A DNA stretch of 64,000 bases from Gibbula magus (taxonomy: Eukaryota > Mollusca > Gastropoda > Trochida > Trochidae), in the NCBI GenBank assembly GCA_936450465.1, contig OW388289.1:67640420-67704419 (forward strand), in the 5' to 3' direction. This document shows, piece by piece, positions 35,013 through 46,885 of this stretch. The notes under the pieces were generated by a model. That model made no database searches, was not told where the DNA came from, and was given only the letters and a program-made list of their open reading frames with translations. Every line of letters begins with the position of its first letter. Position 1 is the stretch's first letter. The position numbers and the translations under genes were made by a program.

Positions 35013-35038
35013 TTGCAACACTTATTGAACGCCCCTCG
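35013..35038 (-). repeat. Mariner right terminal inverted repeat
   Basis: 26 bp, exact complement of the left repeat, followed by TA. Confidence 0.95.
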
Positions 35039-35040
35039 TA

Positions 35041-36693
35041 AAAAGGTATTGTGATTGATGACCAAGAATATAAACTTGAACAATATGCTGATGATACTGA
35101 ATTATTTCTTGATGGATCAACTGAAAGTCTATATGCTACTATTGATACCATCAATACATTATATAAAATGTCAGGGTTAAGGATGAATGTAGATAAGACA
35201 AAAACAACTGGATTGGCTCAAAAACAGGTAGCAGAGATATACTCTGTCAAGATTTAGAAATTGAATGGCAAAGGGCATTAAATTTACATCTGACTTAAAT
35301 GACCTTTGGGTAATCAATATATGAAAAAGACTTGAGGAAATTACTAGATTACTAGCAACATGGAGAAAAAGGCAATTGACATTGATAGGAACAATTACTG
35401 TTATCAAGACATTAGCTCTTTCAAAATTAGTACATATTTTTAATACTTTACCTAACCCACCTGATGAATTTATCACCTCTCTTGAGAGGATCTTTTTCAG
35501 ATTTATTTGGAATGATAAAATGGACAAAATTAAACGGAGTATACTGAAAAAAGATTACAAGGAGGGGGGTTTACCATAACTGATATCAAGACCTTCGTTA
35601 ATGCAATGAAACTATCTACTCTCAGACATTATTCGAGAAAAACAAATGTAAGTAATCCATGCAATTTTCCATTAAATGATATATTCAAGTATGGAGCAAA
35701 TTTTCAGAGTATTGTGAAAACTGATAATCCATTTTGGAAAGATGTTTTAACAGCATGGAAATTATATTGTATTAGAAATACTGTTGAAGATGACAGCATT
35801 AGCAAAATTCTAGAACAACCCTTATGGTTAAATCATAATTTTAAAATCCATATCACTCTATTGGACACTGGGCCAGATGTGGAATATTTACAGTTAATGA
35901 TCTTTGCAATGAGCATGGTTTTATGTCTTTTGAGGAGCTGAAGCTTAAGTTTGATATGAGAGGTACATATATGGATCTTGGTTATGTTATCTATAATTTA
36001 CCTGAAGCTTGGAAACTGACTATAAGACTACACAGATATACATATACCAATGACCTTGATTCAAACTCTCTTCTTAAACATTTTGTGAATTCTAACAAAG
36101 GCTCAAGAATCTTCTATGACCTGCTCTTATCTGACAATATTAAACCTCATATCTGCCAAAAATGGGAAAATATATTTCATGATACTGATTTTAATTGGCA
36201 TATGATTTTTACTATTTGCAGAAAGAATCTGAAAGATATGAAACTTCTAGATTTTCAATTCAAATTTTTGCATCGAATTATTTATACAAAGAGTGAACTA
36301 CTGAAAATGAAACTTGTTGATGATGAAATATGTATTTTTTGTAATGTTGAAAATGAAACCTTATGTCATGTATTTTGGGAATGTAATGTAACCCAGACCT
36401 TCTGGATGAAACTTCAAAATTGGATCTTGCAAAACATTCAGAGATTTGAAATAACAAAAAAAATGGTTTGGCTTGGGACCTTAGAGAATAATCCATTGTT
36501 ACTTCATATTTTACTTTCTGCAAAAAGATATATTTATACATGCACTTTAAAGAAAATACTTCCCAAAATGTTTAACTTTTTAAAAATTTTGAAAGACATT
36601 TATGTTGTTGAAAATTTCATCTCCAGAAGAAACAATAATTTACAGAAATTTTCAGACAAATGGTCGCCATTATTCACAATATTTAATTCTTGA
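35041..36693 (+). pseudogene. LINE reverse transcriptase and C-terminal region, after the mariner
   Basis: Continues the RT in frame if one TA and the mariner are removed: KGIVIDDQEYKLEQYADD, with the YADD catalytic box. A stop near 35257 and at least three frame changes (35376, 35606 and 35923 blocks) follow. The last block, 35923-36693, is a 256-codon open stretch with the zinc-knuckle-like CIFC...HVFWEC found at the end of many LINE ORF2 proteins. Inactive. Confidence 0.85.
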
Positions 36694-36830
36694 TTTTCTG
36701 TAAGTGTTATTACTATATTGTTACTGTGTGTACCTGCTGTTTGAAGCTTGGAATCCACTTGCTGTCTGTATTCAATAATGGGAACAAATAATAAAAAAAA
36801 TTAAAAATTAAACAAAATTAAAAAATACAA

Positions 36831-36844
36831 AATTATAGTCTATA
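36831..36844. repeat. LINE target-site duplication, right
   Basis: AATTATAGTCTATA directly after the A-rich tail. Confidence 0.9.
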
Positions 36845-39800
36845 GATCACAGTGTTGTCGTAACTTACTTATAATTTCATGAATGGATTTACGATCGTTT
36901 TCTGAATGAATAAAGTAGTCCACTTAGTGTCAAAATTCATCGTTAGCCAATCAAATTACTTGAAGGTGTTATGACACATATGTGTCAAAACAGATTGTTA
37001 TGAAACCCCTTTACGAAGTACCACGTGGGTAATAAACTGATATATTACTGAGACTCTGAGTAATCGTCAGAGCTGGTTGGACTAACAGAATCCGTCGGTT
37101 TATCAAATTTTAGTAGATTCAACTGCAGAAGTAATAGATGAGCAGCTCCGGGCTACCCACAGATATTTGATTTACTGGCTAGCGTAGATGATGTGGGTTC
37201 ATTCAGCCTGAAGCGGGGATTTCTGCTTCGAAGTAATAAAACATCGGACAATGATGTGAACGTTCCTCACAAAAAGTTGGGATTTTAGTGAAAACAGTCA
37301 TATATACTCGTGCAAAAGAAACACCCCACATGTTAAGAGAATATGAAACAAAATGCTGTTATACACCTATATAGTTAAGACATACACTAATTTTACACAT
37401 TAGAGAAGGATAGTTTTATGTTTACGAGCTGAAACCACTTTTTCAGAATGTTTTCTGGCCAGAATGTTTGGCATTTAAGTTAAAGATTTATAAAATATGG
37501 AATGTTAGTTAATCATACATGTTGACGACATAAATATACTTCATGGACTTAAACGTGTTGATGCATTGTTACTCTAGGACGTCTTAAAACAAACAAAAAG
37601 CCTTTTTTGACTAACGTACTTCGTCTAGTTAATGACATTTGAAAATGAGGATTTCTTAAATGGTGTGTTTCTCATAAAAATGAACGGATAATCAAAATTA
37701 GGTTTAGTTAGCTTCTGGAGACATGATGTAACACTGTATAAGTCGTATATATCGCTCCTGGATTGAAATATGTTTTATTTTGTATAGCCGTTTCGTTGAC
37801 ACGCTAGTTTAGTTGCTAATAAACGATGGGCTGCATGTTCGAATCCTGGCTAAAACAATGTACAATATCAACATTAATATGTTCATAGTTGATATATAAG
37901 ACATGATCATATTTTCACTTGCGATGCCAAAAAGCAAAACATATATCATTCTTGAAATGTGTATTCGGATCACTGACAATTTCAAAACCAGAAACTCTTC
38001 TTTCCTGGGACAGACACTAACTGCAAAACTAACATTGGATGCAACCATAAGTCTCGACCTCAAGATAAGAAATCTCTCCACTTGTAGCAGAGATTGGTTT
38101 GGAAGAATGGACTTGATTCATATCTGTGAGAAGAGAATTACAATTATGGAACAACTACCAACAAATTTATTGATATTTCGATCAATTTATATTGAAGGTA
38201 TAATTTCGATAAAACTCCTATAATATACATGTAGCATTCGACTTCCAAATTCATCATTTATCGGCTATATGCTATTACCTACAAGTGTATTTAGGATTCA
38301 AGTGCCCCTTCAGCTGCTTTCTGGTGATAATTAACGTGTTTCGAACAACAAATGTGATTTAAACAATATTTATTCAAGAAAAGATTAATGGATTGGTAAA
38401 AAGGCATTGCCTCTTCAATGTCTTTCAATAAAACGGTTGCTAAATTCCGGTTTGTCATAAACAGAACTTACCCTGTATGTTTCTGTATGTTTCAGTTAAA
38501 CCATTAATAAAGATTGACAAAACAACCTTTATTTTCAAATAACAAGTAATAAGCCGCTGTGTGAAAAGAACTCTTCAAATTATAGTTATTATATTATTGT
38601 TGCTGTAACTACTGAAACTACATGAAATGCTTTGATTCGATGTATTGGTAGTTTCTTTTGAAATTGACATGTTTAACGTGAACAATCATACATTTTTTTC
38701 TTTTCTCTGGACTCCAATATAGCTAATGACATACAATTCTAGATGAAAGTTAGGTTTATGTTCCTTGACAGATCCATTACAATCATGTCAAGACATTACG
38801 AGCCCATCGCAAAAAAGCTTGGATCTTTCGTTAGTAATACCAATAAATCCTCCGTTTGATGTGCGAGTGTCTGCCTAATGGAAAGTGAACATTAAAGCTA
38901 TGGGTGACTTTGATTAAGTCAAATACTTAGTTCAAAGTAAGTTATTTCAATAAAGCTTATGCATACAATTTTTTAAAAGGTTATAAGCCAAGCATTACTT
39001 TATTAATCTCTCGGATACGGTCTATTGTGCATCACAGATGAAATCAGATTAGCCAATTTAAATCAAATAACGAGTTAATTTGATGATCTCGTTTATTAGA
39101 TAGTTTAATTGAAATTGTGTCATTTGGACATACGATAAATAAGTTGTGACGCAATTGTGTATCCAGCCCCATAAACGCTGATGTTCAAACCTGGTCCCCT
39201 GAGAGGTATTCTTGAACGATAGCCACAGGAACGTTTGAGAATGATGAATCGCATTCACGAAATGAGCTGGATGAACAACGTAAATACCACAGATGAGAAC
39301 ATCAAGAAACAGGTTTTGGATTGACATTGCTGATGGTTCTGGTTAACTGTTAAATTCGACTATCTGATTCTAATTGCCCTTGGTGTTGGTTTGGACACCG
39401 TGTGTTTGTTTCCATTCTCATGCTTGATTATTCGTTTATGATGTACCTGATGATGTTTCCTAAAACTACCCATCTGATAAGTTTTCGGGCACGTATGCTA
39501 CAAGCGGTATGATTTGCATGGGGACCTAAGAACATGTCTATATCGTCATTTAAGATATATGTTCCTGTGGGTTGTGGTCGATTCAAAGGAAAACCAATTA
39601 TGACAATGAATATAAATAGCCTGATACAATAGATATATATCTGATTTTGATGGCATGAACAAATTGCAAAAATGTAGTAACGCACTTTAGTTAATATTTT
39701 GGGAATTGTTGTAAATTGAATGATATACATGACCAACACATCCCTGCCATCACTCACTCAAGGCTATTATTGTCATCCGAAGTAACATGTATCTGCCACT

Positions 39801-39998
39801 CACACGTCCACACTATCCAGGTACCAAAAAGTTCATTAGGTGAAGTTTGAGACTGTCTTACTCAAATCTTGTCTAATCAAGTTTCTTATTAAGAAGTTCT
39901 GGATTTACAGGCTGAGTTAGATTTCATCTAAAAATGCGGTACATAAGCCCTGTGTTATATTTATATCCTAAACCGACTTCTTGCGAAATATAGGATTT
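36845..39998. other. No gene recognised; scattered repeat fragments
   Basis: Contains the palindrome TGACACATATGTGTCA (36972-36987) and a short repeat at 36995-37029 shared with 19172-19207. A Tc1-like end GTGCAAAAGAAAC lies near 37316, and a segment at 37545-37677 occurs inverted at 55.3 kb. A weak B-box-like GTTCGAATCC lies near 37839. Open frames at 37.9 and 39.5 kb have no recognisable family. Confidence 0.4.
37545..37677 (+). repeat. Dispersed repeat pair, copy 1
   Basis: ACTCTAGGACG with flanking GTTGATGC and GTGTGTTTCTCA recurs as the reverse complement at 55335-55437. About 130 bp, diverged. Confidence 0.6.
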
Positions 39999-40086
39999 AA
40001 GAATTAGTACCACATGTACATGAAATTATGTTTGCAACTTAGTATCATTTACCTCATCTAATTATATTGACGGCACAGGCGAATAT
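39999..40086. repeat. Tandem duplication unit A, left part (interrupted by LINE)
   Basis: Matches 41560-41646 across its length (AAGAATT, GTACATGAAATT, CAACTTAGTATCAT, TTGACGGCAC, GCGAATAT). Its right part resumes after the LINE at about 41525. Confidence 0.8.
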
Positions 40087-41433
40087 GGACTTGACAAGAA
40101 TACACTTAAAAACTACAGGCCTGTATCGAACTTGTCCTTCGTGTCAGAGCTCCTTGAGAAGGCAGTCGCAAGCCGACTAGAAGAACATCTAACTTTGAAT
40201 GATCTGCATGAAAAATTCCAATCAGCATATAGGAGTGGCCACAGCACGGTAAGAGTCACCAATGACAATTTAGCAGCAGCGGATCAAGGAAAGTCATCAG
40301 TGCTGATTTTATTAGATCTGTCTGCAGCATTTGATACGGTTGACCATTCAATCCTTCTATCCACACTTCAGAGGGAGCTTGGGATAAAGGACACAGCACT
40401 TTCCTGGTTTAGCTCATATCTATCAGACCGATGTCAGAGTGTTACCATCAACTCGTCAGAATCCCCTCGCTATGAGCTCAACAGAGGTGTGCCCCAAGGA
40501 TCAGTACTCGGCCCCATCCTGTTCACCCTATACACAAGATCACTGGGTGATGTAGCGAGAAGCCATGGTCTAAATCAACACCAATATGCCGATGACAATC
40601 AGCTCTATACAAGTTTCACATCTGCCAAATCTCAAGAATCTGCCTCTACTATCATCAACTGCTGCACCGATATAAAGAAATGGATGAATTCACATATGCT
40701 TAAACTCAATCAGGACAAGACAGAATTCGTATTGATCGGCCCTACCAAACTAAATCAAAACTGCGCAGATTTCACTGAAATTCAAATTGCTGATTCCACC
40801 ATCATTGCCTCCCAACAAGTCAAGAACCTCGGGGTTATTCTGGACCAACAGCTCACGATGAAACATCATGTCACGAAAATATGTCAAACAACAAACTTCC
40901 ATCTCCGCAACATAGGAAAGATCCGCCCATACCTGATAAGATCATCAGCTGTAAAACTCCTGCTTTCTTTGATTATCTCCCGCATCGACTACTGCAACAG
41001 TCTGCTGACCAATATCTCCAAAGAACAGATCACTCGTATACAACGCATTCAAAATACAGCCGCACGAATTATCTTCCGATCTTCCAAATTCGACCACATA
41101 TCTCCTCTTCTACAACAACTTCACTGGCTTCCAGTTGCTGCCCGTATTGACTACAAACTCCTTGTTCTAGCCTACAAATGATTCAACAACAGTGCACCAT
41201 CATACCTAACAGAACTCCTTCCAGTTTACTGCCCACCACGAACTTTGAGATCTCAAAATAAATGCCTGTTTGTCATCCCAAAAGTGAAATCCTCAACTTT
41301 CGGCAAAAGAACATTTTTCTACTCAGCATCAACTAAATGGAATGAACTACCCGAATATCTAAAATCTTCTGTCAGCCTCACTTCCTTCAAGTCTCAACTC
41401 AAGACCCACTTGTTTAACCAATACTACCTGTAA
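40087..41433 (+). pseudogene. CR1/L2-like reverse transcriptase, one nonsense codon
   Basis: Open from the truncation point to 41181, then continues in the same frame to 41433 after a single TGA (41179-41181), where the related proteins have a sense codon in LAYK-C. RT landmarks: LLDLSAAFDTVDHSIL, GVPQGSVLGPILFTLY, QYADDNQLY (catalytic YADD), LGVILDQQL, then the thumb and C-terminal region WNELPEYLKSSVSLTSFK. No frameshift. The N-terminal endonuclease is lost. A relatively recent copy, dead on arrival. Confidence 0.9.
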
Positions 41434-41524
41434 AATATCGTCCTGTCCCTTTAAGCGCAAAGAGCACATTTCTATTGTGAAGTTAATGCGCTATATAAAT
41501 GAATGCATTATTATTATTATTATA
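40087..41524 (+). mobile_element. 5'-truncated CR1/L2-like LINE with (ATT)n tail
   Basis: Begins inside the RT at DKNTLKNYRPVSNL and ends in a 3' UTR (GCGCTATATAAATGAATG) with an (ATT)n microsatellite tail, the style of CR1/L2/Rex1-type LINEs rather than the poly(A) type at 33 kb. Inserted into unit A of a local tandem duplication at GCGAATAT. Target duplication not resolvable because tail and target are both AT-rich. Confidence 0.85.
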
Positions 41525-41661
41525 TATCACCTGCTATATAGGAGGAATATTACATAATCAAGAATTTAATACCACGTGTACATGAAATTGTTTTCAACTT
41601 AGTATCATGTACTTCATCTAATTACATTGACGGCACTAGCGAATATATTACCTGCTATATT
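41525..41661. repeat. Tandem duplication: end of unit A and complete unit B
   Basis: The end of unit A (ATCACCTGCTATATAGGAGG) is followed by unit B (41560 onward), which ends GCGAATATATTACCTGC. The unit is about 123 bp. Unit B lacks the LINE and so shows what the insertion site looked like. Confidence 0.8.
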
Positions 41662-42136
41662 TTGTAATATACATAAAGAAAGCAGGTATGTAAAGTCATG
41701 AGGATATTTAAAAAAAATAATAAGTATAGTGATTTTGCTGATTTGCTGAGTTTGTGTGCGAAAACTGCGCAATAAACCTTAGATGTCTCATGTCAAAGAC
41801 ATAAATAAGAAAATACATCACATCATGTTCTATAATAAGAAATGGTTACTATCATACGATTAACCAAAATACGTTTGGGATGCTCTCTGGTTCAATCCTT
41901 TAAATACACATAAGGGGTCATAATAGTTAACACACAGCTAGTTTAGACTGTCGTAAATACTTTCGCAGAAGGTCTCAATATATAAGACTAGACATGAAGT
42001 CCTAGAAGCTATGAAAGATGGTCAGATCAAGGTATTTATACACCAACATAGACAGAGAGGGAGCCTACGTCAACAATGAGTAGCCCAGAGTGTTCACTAC
42101 GTTGCGCTTTTGTGCTTTCACAAGGCTATATTTTTT
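41662..42136. other. No gene recognised
   Basis: Nothing identified. Confidence 0.4.
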
Positions 42137-42571
42137 TAAAGGGTCACTAAATATGATGTTGGAGTCACACTATGTCAAACAATACAAATGGTGTTATTTT
42201 ATCGGAAAGTACTGTGCGGTGATGAAAATTATAAATTGTATGACAGTTCATTCACCAAAGTCCAGAGATATAGGTGAATATCGCGATTAGTTTTTGGCAC
42301 GGGTGGACGCCAATTAGGCAAACATGTAGTTTTGGGGAACTTACTTATGGCAGACAAAATGTGAAATGTGGGTTGGTAACGTTATAAAATGTCATACAAC
42401 TGCTGTGCCTATATAAGATACGCATACTTACGGTTTCTACGTATATGAAAGGCTGTTCCTCGATATTCATTGAAAACAAGTAATTATCATATATTTGCAT
42501 GACAAAGTCTCTTCAACAAAATATATTGAGACTAGGGTATGAAAATGCACGTCAAGTGAAGTTATTTGAAC
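42137..42571 (-). mobile_element. MITE family M, copy 4 (diverged)
   Basis: Collinear with the inverted copy at 16.7 kb: AATGGTGTTATTTTATCGG, then GTGAAATGTGGGTTGGTAAC, then AGTAATTATCATATATTTG. The outer terminal repeats are eroded and the AP-1 block is lost (GCCAATTAGGCAAAC). Confidence 0.6.
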
Positions 42572-42681
42572 TTAAATCAGGATATGTCGTTTTTTGGGAA
42601 GAAATATGAAAATATGATGAATTATTCAATGCCTCATTAAGATGAAATGACTGTAGACACAGCGTCAGAAGAGACGAAGCC

Positions 42682-42928
42682 ATGAAGGGAGGGTGTGTGT
42701 CCATCACTGACGTCTACTGTTGTTCTGTTGAGTCAATAGGTCGCTTTGCCAGGTAAACCTCCAGGAGGAAGCGGCCAGGAGGACACAACAGCACTGTCTA
42801 GTCAGGCCAGCATCTGTCACACTTCAAACAAATATGTCAGATCATCGCCTATAAGAACAACACAGAACACCCATGTGCTCTATAATGGATAAACAAAGTA
42901 ATCTAGTACTCCGGAATTTTTATTATTA
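42682..42928. other. GC-richer patch, no gene recognised
   Basis: An ATG in good context at 42681-42683 opens 24 codons ending CCAG before GTAAAC, which could be a first coding exon. No partner exon or family found, so it is not called. Confidence 0.15.
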
Positions 42929-42938
42929 TTTTTTTTTT

Positions 42939-43011
<73 letters not shown>
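42929..43011. repeat. T-run and (TA)n microsatellite
   Basis: A T-run followed by about 33 TA dinucleotides. The Tyr-Ile frame across it is meaningless. Confidence 0.95.
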
Positions 43012-43016
<5 letters not shown>

Positions 43017-46000
43017 AATTAAATCCCAAACTATAATTAAAGTCATTTTCGTTACAAATATGAGAGAATCAGTAATAATAATACTATACAACATTAGAAA
43101 AATATAAAATGAATGTCCTGCAAGATTATCAGTAAAATTACTGCCCATGGATATATGCTAAAATAAACAAACATATTTCATAAATGTCACAGAGTCTTTA
43201 TCACTGGTAACGGAGAATTTGTGAGGGCAATATGATTGTAACGGAAAATTCTTATATTATTTTCTTTTCAAATATCAACACGCCACATGCATTGTTTATC
43301 AACATTTCGTTGGCGAATACCTCTTGTAATATCCATTCACAATCTGAACATGTATCTTTATTGACATACCCTCAATCAATGGACAATATTGGATTCAGAC
43401 ACAAATACGAAGTATAAAACATACCAATATATATTACGAAAAGCTCTCCTGACAAAGCCCAAAATTTGTATACTTTTATAACATGACCTCAGCAATTCTT
43501 TCCAGAAATAGTTGACACTATCATAATGTCAATTTTGTAGATAGAATGCTGATGATGTGATAGAAGTATAGGATACATTTGTTTACCCTTAATCGTCATC
43601 TACATGTACACATAGGGGCCAGAATAAACTATACCAAATTTTCAACAGTTTAACATTCGATTTTGATGAAGATATATCTCGTAAAGAAATATAAAAAACT
43701 TTCATTAATGACAGTATGATATTTGATCAATCACACATGGGGTGCTGAAACTGCTACATCAAAGGGTTTGCATTTTACATAATTCAGGTTAGTTGGCTTT
43801 AAGAGATGATGTACACGTAGGATGATCGTTTTATATCGGTGTGCGTTATTTTTTGTTCTATGGTAAAATAATAATATTTTGCTCTGTGATGTTAGATCTA
43901 ATTAAAGGTTAAAAAAAATTAATATTCCTAGTTTTTGTTAATAAAATTGTTTTAAACATATCTCATCTATCCTTTTGTGACATATTATTATATATATATT
44001 ATATATGAATGAATAATGAGTGATGAATCAATATTTTTTAATTGTTTTTTTTACAGTGTAATTAGTGTGTGTGAATATCTACATAATGTCTTGACAATAA
44101 TTATTTCTGTTTCATGTTATATCATCTCTTTTAACAAAGACAGACTAATAATAGGATACATTTTACTTTTATGATGACCTTAAATTGACGAAATGCTTTC
44201 ACTCGCGGTGTCATAAGGGGGTGCCAATTGTTGAACAAATACTAAGGTGAATCGCTATTGATTGCCTTAATTATATTCAAAAATACATTTTTCTACAAAA
44301 TAATAGTATTTCCAAATTAAGCATTTTACTGAAATTAGGTTTGTATCGTGCCTCTTCAAGTCTAAAATACATGAATTACAAGAACTGTTGCCTTATGTAA
44401 CACATTATTTGCATTAATTAAATAAGCTTGAGGAATGGACGACATTTTCCATTTCTTTGCAAGTGGTGAGTGCCGTGAAAATAACATTGCTAACTCAGTT
44501 ATTTACTGATGTAAGAACATTTCATTAAAACAGCAACGTCCATGCCATAAGATTTTATAATGAAGAAAACAGTTCGATGATCTTCTGCTTTCAGAAACAG
44601 GTTCAGGGAAATATCTTTATCCAATTCGTAGATCATATTTGATGAATCAAGCCACTTAACATCCATTTTGTGATTTGAAATAATTTGTGACAATGTAGAA
44701 ATTGTCCGTTACATCAATTTTGTAATCACACATTTTCTGTGACACATTACAAAATTTCAAGGTAACTGATATCTACGTTTTTGTACTGATTAAACGCCGA
44801 ATGCTTTATGTTATAAGAGGATGAACTCTAATCGGAGCAACATGTTCTGTTTAGACACTTCTATATGCACCGGTTATTAACATTGCCCAAAATTTATGAA
44901 AAACTATTAAGTTTGTGGCAAATAGTTGTTTTACGACATTATCAGTGATTATTTGGTCATCATAAATTTAGTTGACGCGTATGGATATATGTGTTAACTA
45001 ACTGTTACTTCAATTCTCTGACAACGTTGAGTTGTATATCTGCAAGCCATTTATCGCTCATTACCCTTGACCTACATAAGCTAAAATCACTATGACTCTG
45101 TTACATATCACAAGGACTCTGTCGCAATAATCACACATACTTCACCATCACTGTAACCAAGTTTGCTACAAGGGATAAGAATGATTGCTTCCAGTTAATT
45201 ATGTAACATGTCAAGATGACCCAATGTCATAAAACTTCAACAAAACATCATAAATATGCCCATGAAATACACATTGTCATATACATGTACATGTAAATAC
45301 AACCAGCTCAAATTCTTATAAATGAAAATTCGGTGTTTGCATCTCCTGACAGCAATAAGGAAATAAATAAATTAAATTCACAATACATATACAAATTGTT
45401 TGCGTCCCATTATATGTAACTAGCACACACAACACTTACCACAACAGTGTAAATATTCATACGAATCACATGAATTCATTGGAATACGATATGAACCAAA
45501 ATGTCATAGGATAATTCAATGTTGATCAACAAACGGTCGTGGAATTGTTGAAGAGTATAAATATTAGAAAGAAATATCACATGCAAGTACATGTACTATA
45601 CCAAGACTATATAAATATTATAAATATAAAAATTAGATAAACCAAATGTGAGAGCATTTTAGGTTGAACTATGTAATACCCGGGCACACCAGTGTCACGG
45701 GCCATAAAATCAGACACAACAGAACACTGTGAGCTACATACCATGTACAGATGACTGTCAGCCTATATACTCACCAACATTTCTATAATCGACATTTACT
45801 TGGTCTGCTTTCAAGACGTTGCACCTTTGACCACGTTTGACCTTTCCATTTATCATCAACGCTTTGGATAGATCATTAACTTATGACATATTTCAATTGA
45901 TCGGATATCACCAAATTATCCAATTCTTCTCTTTCATTTGCAGAATTATTTAACATCCATATTTTAACATTTGAATGGTGAATTTGAGCAAAATATGATC

Positions 46001-46690
46001 AAAAAGGTTTTTACTTTATTTTTCGTCATTCAATATTAGATATTAGTCAATCAATAGATATTTGATGATTTTACCTCAGTACGCTAATATTTAAATACAT
46101 ATGCATCATTGCGTTGTTTACTATGCGGTATACGTTTAAATATAAGTTTCTTTACGTTGACTTTGTTGTGTAGATTTGTGTGACCAATTTATCAAAATTG
46201 AAGATAAAATACTTCTTATTTGCAGAAAGGGATAAAAAAAAACAACAACACAAACAACAAAACAAGACATAACTGAAATAACATTGACCACTATTTGTAC
46301 CAACGTGATATGTAATTCTTGATGACTTTGATGTTGCAAAGAGTGCATATATGTATCTAAGTTGTACTTTTCTATGGTCGTCTTTTGTTTGAATAACTCG
46401 ATCAGCTATGTAAACTTAAACAATAAGAAAAAGAAGATATCCTTCAATTTGTAAACGGAAATGTATTCGATTAACATTTTAGTTTAATTCCGGAAAGATA
46501 TAATGACAACTTATCATATAGATCGCCTTTCATAGTGCTGTCTAGTTATTAAGTACGATACTTAATATGCTCTAAAAATTTGACATTGAATTGCATTAAG
46601 ACGTAAAATCGGGAATCAACATGCTATTAGTAATTTCTTATTTTGTTAAAGAGATTTTGTCATGCAAAATGGAGAACACTGGTTTGATTT
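43012..46690. other. Gene-poor AT-rich sequence
   Basis: No exon, repeat or RNA gene that I can support. Confidence 0.45.
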
Positions 46691-46885
46691 CCCTATTAAT
46701 GAGTGTCTGGGGACCTTATTAGTCCGCTGATGTGACATGAGTGTGACTGGTCCATTTACTCGCAGTCTTTCTATTACTACACGCTGTAATCAGCGCATGA
46801 TTGTCACCTTTATTGAGTAGGTTACAACTGGAGATTGGAAGAGACCCTATGTGAGTTCTGTATTTGGCATTCTGCGAATTGGAAC
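46691..46885 (+). repeat. Dispersed repeat R, copy 1
   Basis: Shares TTAGTCCGCTGATGTGACAT, GACTGGTCCATTTACTCG and several later words with 52499-52690, same orientation, about 190 bp. The minus-strand open frame here is broken in the other copy, so it is not coding. Confidence 0.7.

Larger units (their letters stand above)
33743..35038 (+). mobile_element. Complete mariner transposon, 1296 bp
   Basis: Perfect 26-bp terminal inverted repeats (33743-33768 and 35013-35038), beginning CGAGGGGCGTTCAATAAGTG, flanked by TA on both sides (33741-33742 and 35039-35040). It holds one uninterrupted transposase. It sits within the RT of the LINE, so it is younger than the LINE. Perfect ends, a full ORF and TA duplication suggest a recent insertion. 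Confidence 0.95.
33473..36830 (+). mobile_element. 5'-truncated L1/Tx1-like LINE, interrupted by a mariner
   Basis: Bounded by a perfect 14-bp target duplication and ending in an A-rich tail (36791-36830). The LINE begins abruptly inside the reverse transcriptase palm at LIDFEKAFDTV, so the 5' UTR, ORF1, endonuclease and half the RT are missing: the usual outcome of aborted target-primed reverse transcription. Landmarks: RGCRQGDPISPYLFLF before the mariner, QYADDTELFL after it, then the C-terminal region with a CCHC-type motif CIFC...HVFWEC. The closest style is the L1/Tx1 group. About 2.06 kb of LINE sequence without the mariner. Confidence 0.88.

Noticed and set aside
37903..38223. 106-codon + frame
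   Set aside because: No recognisable family, AT-rich codon content and no splice partners.
40881..41150. 89-codon + frame inside the CR1/L2-like RT
   Set aside because: Alternative frame of the reverse transcriptase.
42942..43148. Tyr-Ile repeat open frame
   Set aside because: Direct translation of the (TA)n microsatellite.
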